From contig JANWVT010000003.1 in the NCBI GenBank assembly GCA_025056255.1, forward strand, positions 124,001-188,000: 64,000 nucleotides of DNA, read 5' to 3'. This document shows positions 1 to 8,937 of the stretch, piece after piece (position 1 is the stretch's first letter; the number at the start of each line of letters is the position of its first letter). Below the pieces are notes generated by a model. That model was not told the DNA's origin. It ran no database searches and was given only the letters and a program-made list of their open reading frames with translations. The position numbers and the translations under genes are program-made. The stretch comes from Bernardetiaceae bacterium (GTDB lineage Bacteria > Bacteroidota > Bacteroidia > Cytophagales > Thermoflexibacteraceae).

Positions 1-400
1 CAGATTAGTGGACTACAAAACAGGCACTTTTCACTCCAAAGACCTCCATGCTATTAGCATGGAAGAGCTACTCGTTAATCCAGAAAAGGAAAAAGTAGTA
101 CAATTGATAATTTACAAATATTTGCTACTTCGCCAACTGCAAAGTCATTCAGGCAAAAAACTTCCCCCACATGCAGTTGATTTGGTAAACAATTTCAACA
201 TTGTATCAGGTTTCTACTTCTTTCGTAAACTTAGTGAAGGATTTCAACCTTATTCATTAAAAGATGAGCCATCAACAGCAGAAGAGTTTATGGAATATGT
301 AGAAAAATTTATCCAAATCCTTGTCGGTGAAATGCTCAATCCAGACATTCCATTTGCCCAACGCAACACTGTTGTTAACCAAAGCGAAGAAGAGCTGTAA
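1..400 (+). CDS. PD-(D/E)XK nuclease family protein, C-terminal fragment
   Basis: The gene enters from the left edge and only its last ~132 codons are present; the frame is open back to base 2. The visible part starts with RLVDYKTG, the catalytic D-x-K core of RecB/AddB-like PD-(D/E)XK nucleases, followed about 30 residues later by QLIIYKYLL, which fits the QxxxY motif of the same family. Such domains usually sit at the C-terminus of large helicase-nuclease proteins used in double-strand break repair, and here too the domain is C-terminal. The stop codon lies 36 nt before the dnaE start, on the same strand. Whether the missing part carries a helicase-like AddB region cannot be seen. Confidence 0.75.
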   Translation, partial: RLVDYKTGTFHSKDLHAISMEELLVNPEKEKVVQLIIYKYLLLRQLQSHSGKKLPPHAVDLVNNFNIVSGFYFFRKLSEGFQPYSLKDEPSTAEEFMEYVEKFIQILVGEMLNPDIPFAQRNTVVNQSEEEL

Positions 401-406
401 ATGTGA

Positions 407-414
407 TAACTTTG
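407..414 (+). promoter_or_regulatory. Candidate -7 promoter element TAACTTTG before dnaE
   Basis: TAACTTTG matches the Bacteroidota -7 consensus TAnnTTTG exactly and lies 22 nt before the dnaE ATG, which would give a very short leader. No clear TTTG -33 box is seen at the expected distance. The same octamer occurs before glnS and before the A-type Fe-S protein gene. Confidence 0.4.
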
Positions 415-436
415 TTTATTGCTTTTCAATCAACTT

Positions 437-3400
437 ATGCAATCCTTTTCACATTTACACTGCCACACGCAATTTTCTTTGTTAGACGGTGCAGCAAGCA
501 TTTCTGGCATGATGAAAAAAGCCGCCGCCGACGGCATGAAAGCTGTTGCCCTAACCGACCACGGCAATATGTTTGGTGCGTTTAAATTTGTAGCCGAAGC
601 CGACAAGTACGGCATCAAACCCATTGTAGGCTGCGAATTTTATCTGGTAGCAGACCGCCACCGCAAAGAGTTTGGAAAAGGAAGCAAAGATATCCGCTAC
701 CATCAGCTGCTGCTCGCCAAAAATCCAGAAGGTTACAAAAACCTTTCTAAGCTATGCTCATTGGGCTTTATTGAGGGCTTGTACGGCAAATACCCACGCA
801 TAGACAAAGAACTGATTCAAAACTACCATAGCGGACTCATAGCCACTTCTTGCTGCATTGGTGCAGAAATTCCCCAAGCCATTATTCACCAAGGGGAAGA
901 AGCAGCTGAACAATTGCTGCGGTGGTGGATAGATATTTTTGGCGACGACTATTACATCGAGCTGCAAAGGCACCACATCAGCAACATCGACGGAACAGGC
1001 ATTAGCCAAGAACAAGTCAATCAAGTTCTCATTAAGTTCGCTAAAAAATACAGCTTGAAAATTATTGCTACCAACGACAGCCATTATATTGACCAAAAGG
1101 ACGCTGAGCCGCACGACATTTTGCTGTGCATCAATACGGGCGAGAAAAAATCAACCCCTATTGGCGAAGGAAAAGGCTTCCGCTTTGGCTTCCCTAATCA
1201 AGAGTTTTTCTTCAAGTCACAGGCAGAAATGAACCAATTGTTCAGCGACTTGCCTGAGGCATTAGACAATACCAACGAGATTGTAGAAAAGGTTGAAAAG
1301 CTCAAACTGAAACGCGACATCTTATTGCCCAACTTTCCACTACCAGAGGGTTTTCAAACACAAGATGAATACTTGCGACACCTCACTTTTCTGGGAGCCA
1401 AACAAAAATACGGTCAAATCACAGCTGAAATAGAACAACGCCTCAACTTTGAACTCGAAATCATCCAAAAAATGGGCTTCCCCGGCTATTTTCTCATTGT
1501 ACAAGATTTCATTGCGGCAGCCCGTAAATTAGGCGTAGCAGTTGGTCCTGGGCGTGGTTCGGCGGCAGGTTCAGCAGTAGCTTACTGTACAGGCATCACC
1601 AACATAGACCCCATCAAATACAATTTGCTTTTCGAGCGCTTTCTCAATCCGGAGCGCGTGTCTATGCCCGATATAGATGTAGATTTCGATGATGTAAACA
1701 GGCAACGCGTTATCGACTATGTGGTAGAAAAGTATGGTAGAAATCAGGTTGCTCAAATTATCACTTATGGCAGCATGGCAGCCAAAATGTCGGTAAAAGA
1801 TGTAGGGCGTGTGCTAGACTTCCCACTGGAAGAAACCAATCGCTTGGCAAAACTCATTCCTGAAAAGCCGGGCATGACACTGGCAAAAGCATACGAAGAA
1901 GTACCTGAATTAGCTGCCATCCGAAATGGCAACGACTTACGTGCCGAAATTCTCAAAAGTGCCGAAATTCTTGAAGGTTCGGTGCGCAATACCGGTATCC
2001 ATGCTGCCGGTATCATTATTGCCCCCTCCGATTTGACCGAGCATATTCCAGTATGTGTTGCCAAAGACTCCACCTTACTTGTTACCCAATTTGAAGGCAA
2101 AGTGATTGAGGAAGCTGGCATGCTGAAAATGGACTTTTTGGGTTTGAAAACCCTTACCATCATTCAGGATGCGCTGAGACTAATTAAAAAAAATCAGGGA
2201 ATCGAAATAGACATCGACCAAATTCCCTACGACGACCCCAAAACTTTTGAGCTATACCAACGCGGCGAAACCATCGGAACGTTTCAGTTTGAGTCGGAGG
2301 CAATGCGCATGTACCTCAAAGAACTCAAACCCACCAATATAGAAGACCTCATAGCGATGAACGCGCTCTATCGCCCCGGTCCGATGCAATTCATTCCTAA
2401 CTACATCGCTCGCAAACACGGGCGCGAGCCGGTAGAGTTTCCGCACCCACTCTTAGAGCCTATTTTGGGCTATACTTTCGGCATTATGGTGTATCAGGAA
2501 CAAATTATGCAAACTGCACAAATTCTTGCCGGCTACTCACTGGGCGGAGCAGACCTGCTGCGCCGTGCCATGGGCAAGAAGGACAAAGAAAAAATGGCAA
2601 AAGAACGCGACAAATTTGTTGCTGGTGCTAAAAAACTACACAACATTCCGCAAAGCAAAGCCGAAGAAATTTTTGGCATCATGGAAAAATTTGCCGAGTA
2701 TGGCTTCAACCGCTCCCACTCAGCCGCTTATTCCATAGTAGCATACCAAACTGGCTACTTGAAAGCCAACTATCCTGCCGAGTATATGGCTGCTGTATTG
2801 ACTAATTCTATGGGGGAGATTGATAAAATCAGCCTTTTTTTGGAAGAATGCAAGCGCATGGGAATCCACGTTTTAGGACCGGATATCAACGAATCTTCTG
2901 CCAGATTCGACGTAAACAAAAAAAAGCAGATTCGCTTCGGTTTGGCTGCTGTTAAAGGGGCAGGAGAAGCAGCCGTAGAAAGCATTATTCAGGAACGTCA
3001 AACAAGAGGTGCTTTTACCAGCATTTGGAATTTTGCCGAACGCGTCAATTTACGCACTGTCAACAAAAAAACCTTTGAAAGCCTTGCCTACAGCGGGGCT
3101 TTCGATTGCTTCTCAGACATTCATCGCGCACAATACTTTCATGCTCCCGATGGCGAGAGTTCTGGCATCGAAAAAATTATTCGCTACGGAAACGCAGCAC
3201 AAAGCGAAAAACTTTCTTTGCAGGCTTCGCTTTTTGGTACAACAACAGGCAGTAGTGCCATAGCTAAGCCCAAGCTGCCCTCTTGCGAGCCATGGAACGA
3301 CTTAATGAAACTTAAATTTGAAAAAGAAGTAGTAGGATTTTACCTCTCGGGGCATCCCTTAGACCAGTTTCGCGACGATATCCAACACTTTTGCACCTGC

Positions 3401-3934
3401 GCTACTACCGAAATTGAAAATTTTAAAAATCAGGAAATTAAAATTGCCGGCATTCTAACCTCTGTGAATCATCGCACCGGTAAAAATGGTAAACCATTCG
3501 CCCTTGTTTCCATTGAAGACTATCAAGGTTCGCTTGAATTTGCATTTTTTGGTGAAGATTATCTCAAAAATCGCCACTTGCTTTCCATAGGACAATTTTT
3601 GTTTTTCAAAGGAAAAGTACAAGAGCGCTATGGACAAGCAGGCGCATGGGAATTTCGCCCGCTGACTGTTCAGTTGTTGGCAGATATTCGCGAAAAAATG
3701 GTGCGCAAATTAGAACTACACATCAATGTGCGGCAGATTTCGGTTGAACTACTCAACATGCTGCAGAAAGCTATACAAGAACACAACGGAGCTTGTGAGC
3801 TACACGTTGCTCTGTTTGACCCTGTACAAGGCATAGGCACAGAAGGCATTTCGCGCAAGTATAGAGTTAGCCCAAGTAACGATTTTTTGAAAAAACTATC
3901 TGAACTTGGTTTAAAATATCGCATGACAGCATAG
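437..3934 (+). CDS. dnaE: DNA polymerase III alpha subunit (DnaE)
   Basis: Catalytic subunit of the replicative DNA polymerase. The protein is 1165 aa from the ATG at 437, which gives the usual family start with the PHP domain immediately after (HLHCHTQFSLLDG, residues ~6-18). An in-frame TTG at 419 would add only MLFNQL and is less likely. The palm domain shows GPGRGSAAGS near residue 371 and the catalytic aspartate motif PDIDVDFDD near residue 411. An OB-fold (IAGILTSVNHRTG, near residue 1001) lies toward the C-terminus. Length and domain order are those of the DnaE1 type; no proofreading exonuclease is inserted in the PHP domain, so it is not PolC. It follows the nuclease gene by 36 nt and has its own candidate promoter. 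Confidence 0.97.
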   Translation: MQSFSHLHCHTQFSLLDGAASISGMMKKAAADGMKAVALTDHGNMFGAFKFVAEADKYGIKPIVGCEFYLVADRHRKEFGKGSKDIRYHQLLLAKNPEGYKNLSKLCSLGFIEGLYGKYPRIDKELIQNYHSGLIATSCCIGAEIPQAIIHQGEEAAEQLLRWWIDIFGDDYYIELQRHHISNIDGTGISQEQVNQVLIKFAKKYSLKIIATNDSHYIDQKDAEPHDILLCINTGEKKSTPIGEGKGFRFGFPNQEFFFKSQAEMNQLFSDLPEALDNTNEIVEKVEKLKLKRDILLPNFPLPEGFQTQDEYLRHLTFLGAKQKYGQITAEIEQRLNFELEIIQKMGFPGYFLIVQDFIAAARKLGVAVGPGRGSAAGSAVAYCTGITNIDPIKYNLLFERFLNPERVSMPDIDVDFDDVNRQRVIDYVVEKYGRNQVAQIITYGSMAAKMSVKDVGRVLDFPLEETNRLAKLIPEKPGMTLAKAYEEVPELAAIRNGNDLRAEILKSAEILEGSVRNTGIHAAGIIIAPSDLTEHIPVCVAKDSTLLVTQFEGKVIEEAGMLKMDFLGLKTLTIIQDALRLIKKNQGIEIDIDQIPYDDPKTFELYQRGETIGTFQFESEAMRMYLKELKPTNIEDLIAMNALYRPGPMQFIPNYIARKHGREPVEFPHPLLEPILGYTFGIMVYQEQIMQTAQILAGYSLGGADLLRRAMGKKDKEKMAKERDKFVAGAKKLHNIPQSKAEEIFGIMEKFAEYGFNRSHSAAYSIVAYQTGYLKANYPAEYMAAVLTNSMGEIDKISLFLEECKRMGIHVLGPDINESSARFDVNKKKQIRFGLAAVKGAGEAAVESIIQERQTRGAFTSIWNFAERVNLRTVNKKTFESLAYSGAFDCFSDIHRAQYFHAPDGESSGIEKIIRYGNAAQSEKLSLQASLFGTTTGSSAIAKPKLPSCEPWNDLMKLKFEKEVVGFYLSGHPLDQFRDDIQHFCTCATTEIENFKNQEIKIAGILTSVNHRTGKNGKPFALVSIEDYQGSLEFAFFGEDYLKNRHLLSIGQFLFFKGKVQERYGQAGAWEFRPLTVQLLADIREKMVRKLELHINVRQISVELLNMLQKAIQEHNGACELHVALFDPVQGIGTEGISRKYRVSPSNDFLKKLSELGLKYRMTA

Positions 3935-3938
3935 CCAT

Positions 3939-3955
3939 AGGGGCATTGCCCCTTT
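3939..3955 (+). terminator. Short GC-rich hairpin after dnaE
   Basis: AGGGGC (3939-3944), loop ATT, then GCCCCT (3948-3953) and a short T run. The 6-bp stem begins 5 nt after the dnaE stop. The T tract is weak, so efficiency is uncertain. Confidence 0.45.
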
Positions 3956-3958
3956 GAA

Positions 3959-4160
3959 CATGTTTCGGTTTTACAGGGGCAAACATGATGGATAAAAACT
4001 ACTTGGGCAGGATGCCAAGAGAGTAGCTGAAAAACAACCTTGTTACGGAAGTTTGAATTGCGGAATGTTTCTCCTTCTACACTCCAAAATCTTCTCTTCG
4101 TTGCGCGTATGGACACGCACAACAAATATCGAACTAAGTTGCTTATGAGGCGGCGAACAA
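3959..4160 (+). repeat. Dispersed non-coding repeat, copy A (inverted partner at 17265-17482)
   Basis: About 200 bp that reappear on the opposite strand at 17265-17482. Shared blocks on this strand include acttgggcaggatgccaaga and gagtagctgaaaaacaacct, then a shared block around ctccttctacactccaaaat, ending in gcgaacaa. Copy A lacks about 14 nt that copy B carries after gtttgaatt. In the middle sits a hairpin with arms GTTGCGCGT (4100-4108) and ACGCACAAC (4115-4123), one mismatch, and loop ATGGAC. A reading frame on the minus strand crosses it (residues such as RATKRRFWSVEGE and WHPAQVVF), but it is interrupted differently in the two copies, so I do not call a gene. No transposase or clear target-site duplication is visible. 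Confidence 0.85.
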
Positions 4161-4486
4161 TAGCAACTTTGCCTTCATGAATACAATTTTTGACAAAATT
4201 GATTTGGCAAAAAACCTAAACAACTACTTACGTAAGCAGACATTTGAAAAAACACTCAATTTCCATGCTGCCTTTGTTTGTTTTTGTGTTTATATCCTAC
4301 TGCTGTTTTTCGCGTCTCCCCTGCTGTTTTTTGTGTTTTTACGAACAACCCTGCATTTGAGGAAATGCGCAAAATTGAGCTGTTGTTTTTCGGCTGATTC
4401 TTTTCGTATGATTTTTATTTGCTATAAGCAACTGATTGTCAAGCTAATATTATAAAATTTTTCGTTAAGAACACGGTAAAAAATCA
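4161..4486. other. Non-coding stretch between repeat copy A and the 4487-4915 gene
   Basis: AT-rich sequence with T-rich runs. It contains a small palindrome (CTTACGTAAG, 4227-4236) and a 6-bp hairpin (GCATTT-GAGG-AAATGC, 4353-4368). An open frame at 4177-4455 has phenylalanine- and cysteine-rich composition without recognisable motifs and is probably chance. I see no RNA gene. Confidence 0.6.
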
Positions 4487-4915
4487 TCAAAAGTAAATTT
4501 GACTCTCCTCCTCTACCACTTTTAGAGGTATGCCAATAAACATACCCATTAACTTACCGCCGTATTTAATAGCGTTGGACTTAGTAACAATCCAGATAGA
4601 TTCGATGCATTTGGAATGAATGTGTATGAAGTTTTGAAAAATCAGTCGTGCATGGGCTTCGTAGTCAGTCATGTATTGGCAACGACATATCAGGGGAAAT
4701 GTTTTGGCAGTAGCAAATGCTAATATTTCATGGTTCAAATAGGCAACTAATTTTTCGGCATCTATTTCTGTGAACACACCATTAAAAGTGATGACAAGAC
4801 ACTCTCTGCCGTTGATAGTCTCCCATGATGCATGCGCAACACGTGCCGGCTGTTGTGAACTTTTCTCTCCACTAATGAGCCATTTTCTTAATTTACCTAA
4901 CATAACCTTGTTCAT
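4487..4915 (-). CDS. Small conserved-looking protein, possibly STAS/SpoIIAA-like
   Basis: 142 aa, no signal peptide or membrane segment. After a basic N-terminus comes a pattern of strands and amphipathic helices (ECLVITFNGVF, DAEKLVAYLNHEIL, LICRCQYMTDYEAHARLIFQNF, IESIWIVTKSNAIKYGGKLMG). That spacing resembles SpoIIAA/STAS-like folds, which act as binding or switch modules, but the resemblance is by eye only. It is the last gene of a minus-strand run, 58 bp after the 3-hydroxyacyl-CoA dehydrogenase gene, with a hairpin in the gap that may set it apart as its own unit. Function unknown. Confidence 0.65.
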   Translation of the reverse strand: MNKVMLGKLRKWLISGEKSSQQPARVAHASWETINGRECLVITFNGVFTEIDAEKLVAYLNHEILAFATAKTFPLICRCQYMTDYEAHARLIFQNFIHIHSKCIESIWIVTKSNAIKYGGKLMGMFIGIPLKVVEEESQIYF

Positions 4916-4937
4916 GTAATTTTTTTTGAGAGTATAA

Positions 4938-4966
4938 CGAGAGCAACAGAAATAATGTTGCCCTCG
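4938..4966 (-). terminator. Hairpin between the hbd-like gene and the small downstream gene
   Basis: Arms CGAGAGCAAC (4938-4947) and GTTGCCCTCG (4957-4966) pair with one mismatch around a 9-nt loop. Read on the minus strand it follows the dehydrogenase stop by 7 nt. It lacks a good T tract directly after the stem, so it could be a terminator or an mRNA 3' end stabiliser. Confidence 0.4.
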
Positions 4967-4973
4967 CGCGATA

Positions 4974-5864
4974 TTATTTTACAAAACGAGTAGCTACTTT
5001 CATATCCTTACCCTGATACTCATAGAAGCCCCTGCCCGATTTTACTCCCAAATGCCCTGCCCGTACCATATTGACTAACAGTGGACAAGGCGCATATTTT
5101 GGATTTCCAAAACCCTCGTACATTACCTCTAAAATAGCCTTGCAAACATCCAAACCAATAAAATCAGCCAACTGCAGCGGACCCATAGGATGCGCCATTC
5201 CGAGTTTCATTACCGTGTCAATTTCTTCTACCCCTGCCACGCCCTCAAACAAGGTATAGATGGCTTCGTTAATCATTGGCATCAAAATGCGGTTGGAAAC
5301 AAAACCCGGATAGTCGTTTACTTCTACTGGCGTTTTTTGCAGCGAACGTGAAACTTCCATAATGGTAGCTGTAACCGCATCGGAAGTAGCATAGCCCCGA
5401 ATCACCTCCACCAATTTCATCACTGGAACAGGATTCATAAAGTGCATACCAATCACCTGCTCGGGGCGTTTAGTGGCTGCTGCAATGCGCGTAATAGAAA
5501 TAGAAGAGGTATTACTGGCTAAAATGGTATGAGGCGGGCAAAATTGGTCTAATTGAGTAAAAATCTTATGTTTAACCTCTACGTTTTCAGTTGCTACTTC
5601 TACTACCAAATCGGCATTAGTAGCAGCTTGTTCCAATACAGTAAAGGTTTTGATGCGAGTAAGAGCAGCAGATTTATCGGCTTGGGTAACAATGTTTTTA
5701 GCTATTTGGCGGTCGAAATTTTTTGAAATTGTCTCCAATGCTTTTTGAAGTGCATCTGCAGACAAGTCCATCAGAGCAACTTGATAGCCAAACTGGGCAA
5801 ATACATGCGCAATACCGTTGCCCATGGTTCCCGAACCAATAACGGTTACATTTTTGATATTCAT
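4974..5864 (-). CDS. hbd: 3-hydroxybutyryl-CoA dehydrogenase (3-hydroxyacyl-CoA dehydrogenase family)
   Basis: Cytosolic NAD(P)-dependent enzyme interconverting 3-hydroxyacyl-CoA and 3-oxoacyl-CoA, as in butyrate/crotonate-type metabolism or beta-oxidation. The 296-aa protein has the usual length of stand-alone enzymes of the family. It starts with a Rossmann nucleotide loop (VIGSGTMGNGIAHVF, residues ~8-22), has the NTSSISIT segment, and the catalytic histidine region GMHFMNPVPVMKLVE near residue 140. The C-terminal dimerisation domain carries the DYPGFVSNRILMPMINEAI and HPMGPLQLADFIGLD signatures. No hydratase domain is fused. It lies 55 bp downstream of purL on the same strand. The exact acyl-chain preference cannot be read from the sequence. 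Confidence 0.9.
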   Translation of the reverse strand: MNIKNVTVIGSGTMGNGIAHVFAQFGYQVALMDLSADALQKALETISKNFDRQIAKNIVTQADKSAALTRIKTFTVLEQAATNADLVVEVATENVEVKHKIFTQLDQFCPPHTILASNTSSISITRIAAATKRPEQVIGMHFMNPVPVMKLVEVIRGYATSDAVTATIMEVSRSLQKTPVEVNDYPGFVSNRILMPMINEAIYTLFEGVAGVEEIDTVMKLGMAHPMGPLQLADFIGLDVCKAILEVMYEGFGNPKYAPCPLLVNMVRAGHLGVKSGRGFYEYQGKDMKVATRFVK

Positions 5865-5919
5865 AACTGTAATGATATGATTTTTAGGTAGTTATTTTTA
5901 TCGGAAATCGGCATCAGCC

Positions 5920-8169
5920 TCAATTCAAATACTTAGGCAATGTACCTTCATACAGTTCTCGGGCTTCACCAACCGTAAGTACAGTTGCGCCGTTGATATT
6001 TAACTTGCCATCGGAGCGGACACTACCCAATAGCGTAAATGGCGTGCCACGCTCTTTTAGCAGCGCTTCGAAAGCAGCAGCCTTCTGGGGTTTCACACTC
6101 ACCACTACACGGCTCTGACTTTCGCCAAACAAATAGGCATCTAAGCGAATGTTTGCAGTAGTTGGTATGCGTATGTCGTAGCCTAAATTACCATGAATAG
6201 CAGACTCGGTGAGGGCTGTCCACAAGCCGCCATCGGAAACGTCGTGTGCAGACTCTACTAACTTGGCTTTGATAACTGCTGCTACTGCCTGTTGCAGTTG
6301 GTATTCGGTTTCTAAGTCAAAAGCAGGAGCGGGAGAGGCTTTTATGCCGCGATAGGAATACAGATACTCAGAGCTTGCAATGTCGTTTTTAGCCTCGCCC
6401 ATCATATAAATCAGGTCGCCGGCTTGTTTGAAGTGCAGTGTCATGCGGTTTTCCCAACCTTCCAAAATGCCCAACATGCCAATAGTGGGGGTTGGAAACA
6501 CAGCATAGTCCACGCCGCCATCGCCCGACTTAGGCGTGCTTTGATTATAAAAACTCACATTACCGCCCGTTACAGGGGTACCAAAGCGTTCGCAGGCTTT
6601 TTTCATGCCTTTGATGCTGCCAACAAACTGCCAGTAAACTTCTGGCACATAAGGATTACCAAAGTTGAGGTTATTGGTAATGGCTACGGGTTCGCCCCCG
6701 CTGCAAACTATGTTGCGGGCTGCTTCTGCCACAGCAATAGCACAGCCTATTTCAGGGTCGGCTTTTACATAGCGCCCGTTGCAGTCTACTGTGATAACGA
6801 TGTTTTTATCTGTACCTTTTATATTCACTACGGCTGCATCTGAGGGAGTAACCGAGTTGAGATTGGCAGTGCCCACCATGCTATCGTACTGCTCGTAAAT
6901 CCATCGGCGAGAGCAAATGTTAGGATGTGCAATCAGAAACCTGCCCACCTCCCCTATTTGCTCAGGCACAATGTCGGGGACGCTGTTGATGTCAAATTTC
7001 TTGTATTCTTGATAGTAAGCAGGCTGGCGATATTCGCGGTGATATTGCGGAGCACCACCGCCCAGCACAAGGCTTTCAGCGGGCACGTCGGCTACCAATT
7101 CGCCATGCATGTAGAAATACAGTCGGTCGCCTTCAATCACTTCGCCAATTTGTGCACAATGCAAATCCCACTTGTCGAAAATGCGCTGAATGATGTCTTC
7201 TTTGCCTTTTTCTACCACTATCAGCATGCGTTCTTGCGATTCGGAAAGCAAGATTTCAAAAGGCTTCATGTTAGGCTGACGAGTTGGTACGCGGTCTAAC
7301 CATATTTTCATGCCATGTTTGCCTTTGGCACTCATTTCAGAAGTAGAGCAAATGATGCCTGCAGCGCCCATGTCCTGAATGCCGATTACGCAGCCTGTTT
7401 CAATAATTTCCAGCGTAGCTTCCAGTAAGAGTTTTTCTTGGAACGGGTCGCCTACTTGTACGGCAGGCAGTTTTTCGGTAGATTTCTCGCTAATGTCTTC
7501 TGAGGCAAAAGTAGCACCGTGGATGCCGTCTTTGCCCGTGGCTGAGCCCACAATAAATACAGGATTGCCCGCGCCGTAGGAAATAGCCCGTGCAATTTTA
7601 TCGGCTTTCAAAATACCTGCCGAGAAGGCATTGACCAGCGGGTTGATTTCGTAGCAATCGTCAAAATAAACCTCGCCGCCTACGGTAGGCACGCCAAAAG
7701 CATTGCCGTAGTCGCCAATACCTTTCACTACGCCTTTTACCAACCATTTGGTGCGGTCGGTGTTCAGGTTGCCAAAGCGCAGCGAGTTAAGTTGGGCAAT
7801 GGGGCGCGCTCCCATTGTGAAAATGTCGCGGTTGATGCCACCTACGCCTGTTGCCGCACCCTGATACGGCTCTACTGCCGAGGGGTGGTTGTGGCTTTCA
7901 ATTTTGAAGGCGCATGCCAATCCATCGCCCAAGTCCACAATGCCCGCATTTTCTTCTCCTGCTTTTGCCAACATGCGGGGTGAATCTCTGGGCAATGTTT
8001 TGAGCCAAACAATAGAATTTTTATACGAACAGTGTTCCGACCACATGACCGAATAAATACTCAGCTCAGTAAAATTGGGGGTGCGCCCTAAAATTTTGCA
8101 GATGCGGTCAAATTCTTCAGGTAATAAGCCCAGCTTGCGGGCGGTTTCTACGGTTGGGAGTGCTTCCAT
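5920..8169 (-). CDS. purL: Phosphoribosylformylglycinamidine synthase subunit PurL
   Basis: Converts formylglycinamide ribonucleotide to formylglycinamidine ribonucleotide in purine synthesis, using ATP and ammonia delivered by a glutaminase partner. The protein is about 749 aa, the size of small PurL, which works with separate PurS and PurQ; neither is in the window. Signatures are WSEHCSYKNS, KIESHNHPSAVEPYQGAATGVGG, IQDMGAAGI and HDVSDGGLWTALTESA. The ATG at 8169 starts MEALPTVETARKLGL, which matches the family N-terminus. An in-frame TTG at 8211, 3 nt after the stop of the M23 gene, would add 14 residues and is the alternative. It lies downstream of dnaX and the M23 peptidase gene. Confidence 0.95.
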   Translation of the reverse strand: MEALPTVETARKLGLLPEEFDRICKILGRTPNFTELSIYSVMWSEHCSYKNSIVWLKTLPRDSPRMLAKAGEENAGIVDLGDGLACAFKIESHNHPSAVEPYQGAATGVGGINRDIFTMGARPIAQLNSLRFGNLNTDRTKWLVKGVVKGIGDYGNAFGVPTVGGEVYFDDCYEINPLVNAFSAGILKADKIARAISYGAGNPVFIVGSATGKDGIHGATFASEDISEKSTEKLPAVQVGDPFQEKLLLEATLEIIETGCVIGIQDMGAAGIICSTSEMSAKGKHGMKIWLDRVPTRQPNMKPFEILLSESQERMLIVVEKGKEDIIQRIFDKWDLHCAQIGEVIEGDRLYFYMHGELVADVPAESLVLGGGAPQYHREYRQPAYYQEYKKFDINSVPDIVPEQIGEVGRFLIAHPNICSRRWIYEQYDSMVGTANLNSVTPSDAAVVNIKGTDKNIVITVDCNGRYVKADPEIGCAIAVAEAARNIVCSGGEPVAITNNLNFGNPYVPEVYWQFVGSIKGMKKACERFGTPVTGGNVSFYNQSTPKSGDGGVDYAVFPTPTIGMLGILEGWENRMTLHFKQAGDLIYMMGEAKNDIASSEYLYSYRGIKASPAPAFDLETEYQLQQAVAAVIKAKLVESAHDVSDGGLWTALTESAIHGNLGYDIRIPTTANIRLDAYLFGESQSRVVVSVKPQKAAAFEALLKERGTPFTLLGSVRSDGKLNINGATVLTVGEARELYEGTLPKYLN

Positions 8170-8214
8170 ACTATCCGAAAATGGCACTAAGCCAGAGCAA
8201 AGGTATGGCAAAAC

Positions 8215-8934
8215 TTAGGATTTTGTCTCAAAAGTAATGGCTGAGGTTTGCCAACCTAACAAAACAGCTGGGTTGGGGCAAATGCTGAGGTAATAGTTGC
8301 GCTCGCTTTTGGCACACACCCCGGGGAAGTCACCTTTTCTGCTGCCCATGTCTGTAATGAGTTGAAAATGTAGGTGTGGAGGCCAGTTGCCATTTTCCTG
8401 AGCATTGCCAAACCATGCAAAAGTTTCGCCTTTGCCAATGCTTTTGCCTTCATACAAACCGACCAAAGATGGGGCGGAAAGATGTCCGTAAAGAGTAAAA
8501 AAACGATAGCCTGCCAAATGATGCTCTAATATGATAGTGTAGCCATAGTCTCCAAAATGGCAGTTATTAGCAAAACTATGTACAATACCATCTGTGGGAG
8601 CAGCAATTGGCGTGTTTACAGGCGCCCAAATGTCTATTCCTAAGTGAATAGTTCGGGGTTCTGAGCTGCCATTGAAGTGAGCACTTCGGTGGTATAGAAA
8701 CCGCTCTTCGTTGTAGCCGCCAATAGCTGCCAGTGCATTTCTATTTTGCATTTCGCCGAAAATGTAATCTGCCAGTGCTTGTGTATCGGCTAAGTTGATG
8801 CGATGCAGCACTGGATTAGCCGCTGTTAAATCAATATGCCAAATGCGGGGGCTATTTAAGCAAAAGGGTACAACAGGAGCAAACGTAGCACTGTGCTGTT
8901 GCAACGTGGCAATCAAATGGGAGGTAGTAGTCAT
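8215..8934 (-). CDS. M23-family metallopeptidase (LytM-type peptidoglycan endopeptidase fold)
   Basis: 239 aa. The C-terminal half is an M23 domain with the zinc ligand set HLGID (H97, D101) and PPHLHF (H187, H189), plus LYGHLS around H151. Peptidases of this family cut peptidoglycan cross-bridges or act as LytM-type factors. The N-terminal ~90 residues match no domain I recognise and there is no signal peptide or transmembrane helix, which is odd for an enzyme acting outside the cytoplasm. The ATG lies 3 nt after the tau stop of dnaX and the stop is 3 nt before an alternative purL start, so the three genes are probably co-transcribed. All metal-binding positions look intact, so activity is plausible. 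Confidence 0.85.
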   Translation of the reverse strand: MTTTSHLIATLQQHSATFAPVVPFCLNSPRIWHIDLTAANPVLHRINLADTQALADYIFGEMQNRNALAAIGGYNEERFLYHRSAHFNGSSEPRTIHLGIDIWAPVNTPIAAPTDGIVHSFANNCHFGDYGYTIILEHHLAGYRFFTLYGHLSAPSLVGLYEGKSIGKGETFAWFGNAQENGNWPPHLHFQLITDMGSRKGDFPGVCAKSERNYYLSICPNPAVLLGWQTSAITFETKS

Positions 8935-8937
8935 GGT

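Noticed and set aside
2880-2940. Run of A inside dnaE that could also slip
   Set aside because: The frame is open on both sides and the coding product is complete without a shift, so no second product is implied.
4177-4455. 92-codon open frame after repeat copy A
   Set aside because: Phenylalanine- and cysteine-rich chance-like composition, no motif, and no sign of coding pattern in the AT-rich sequence.
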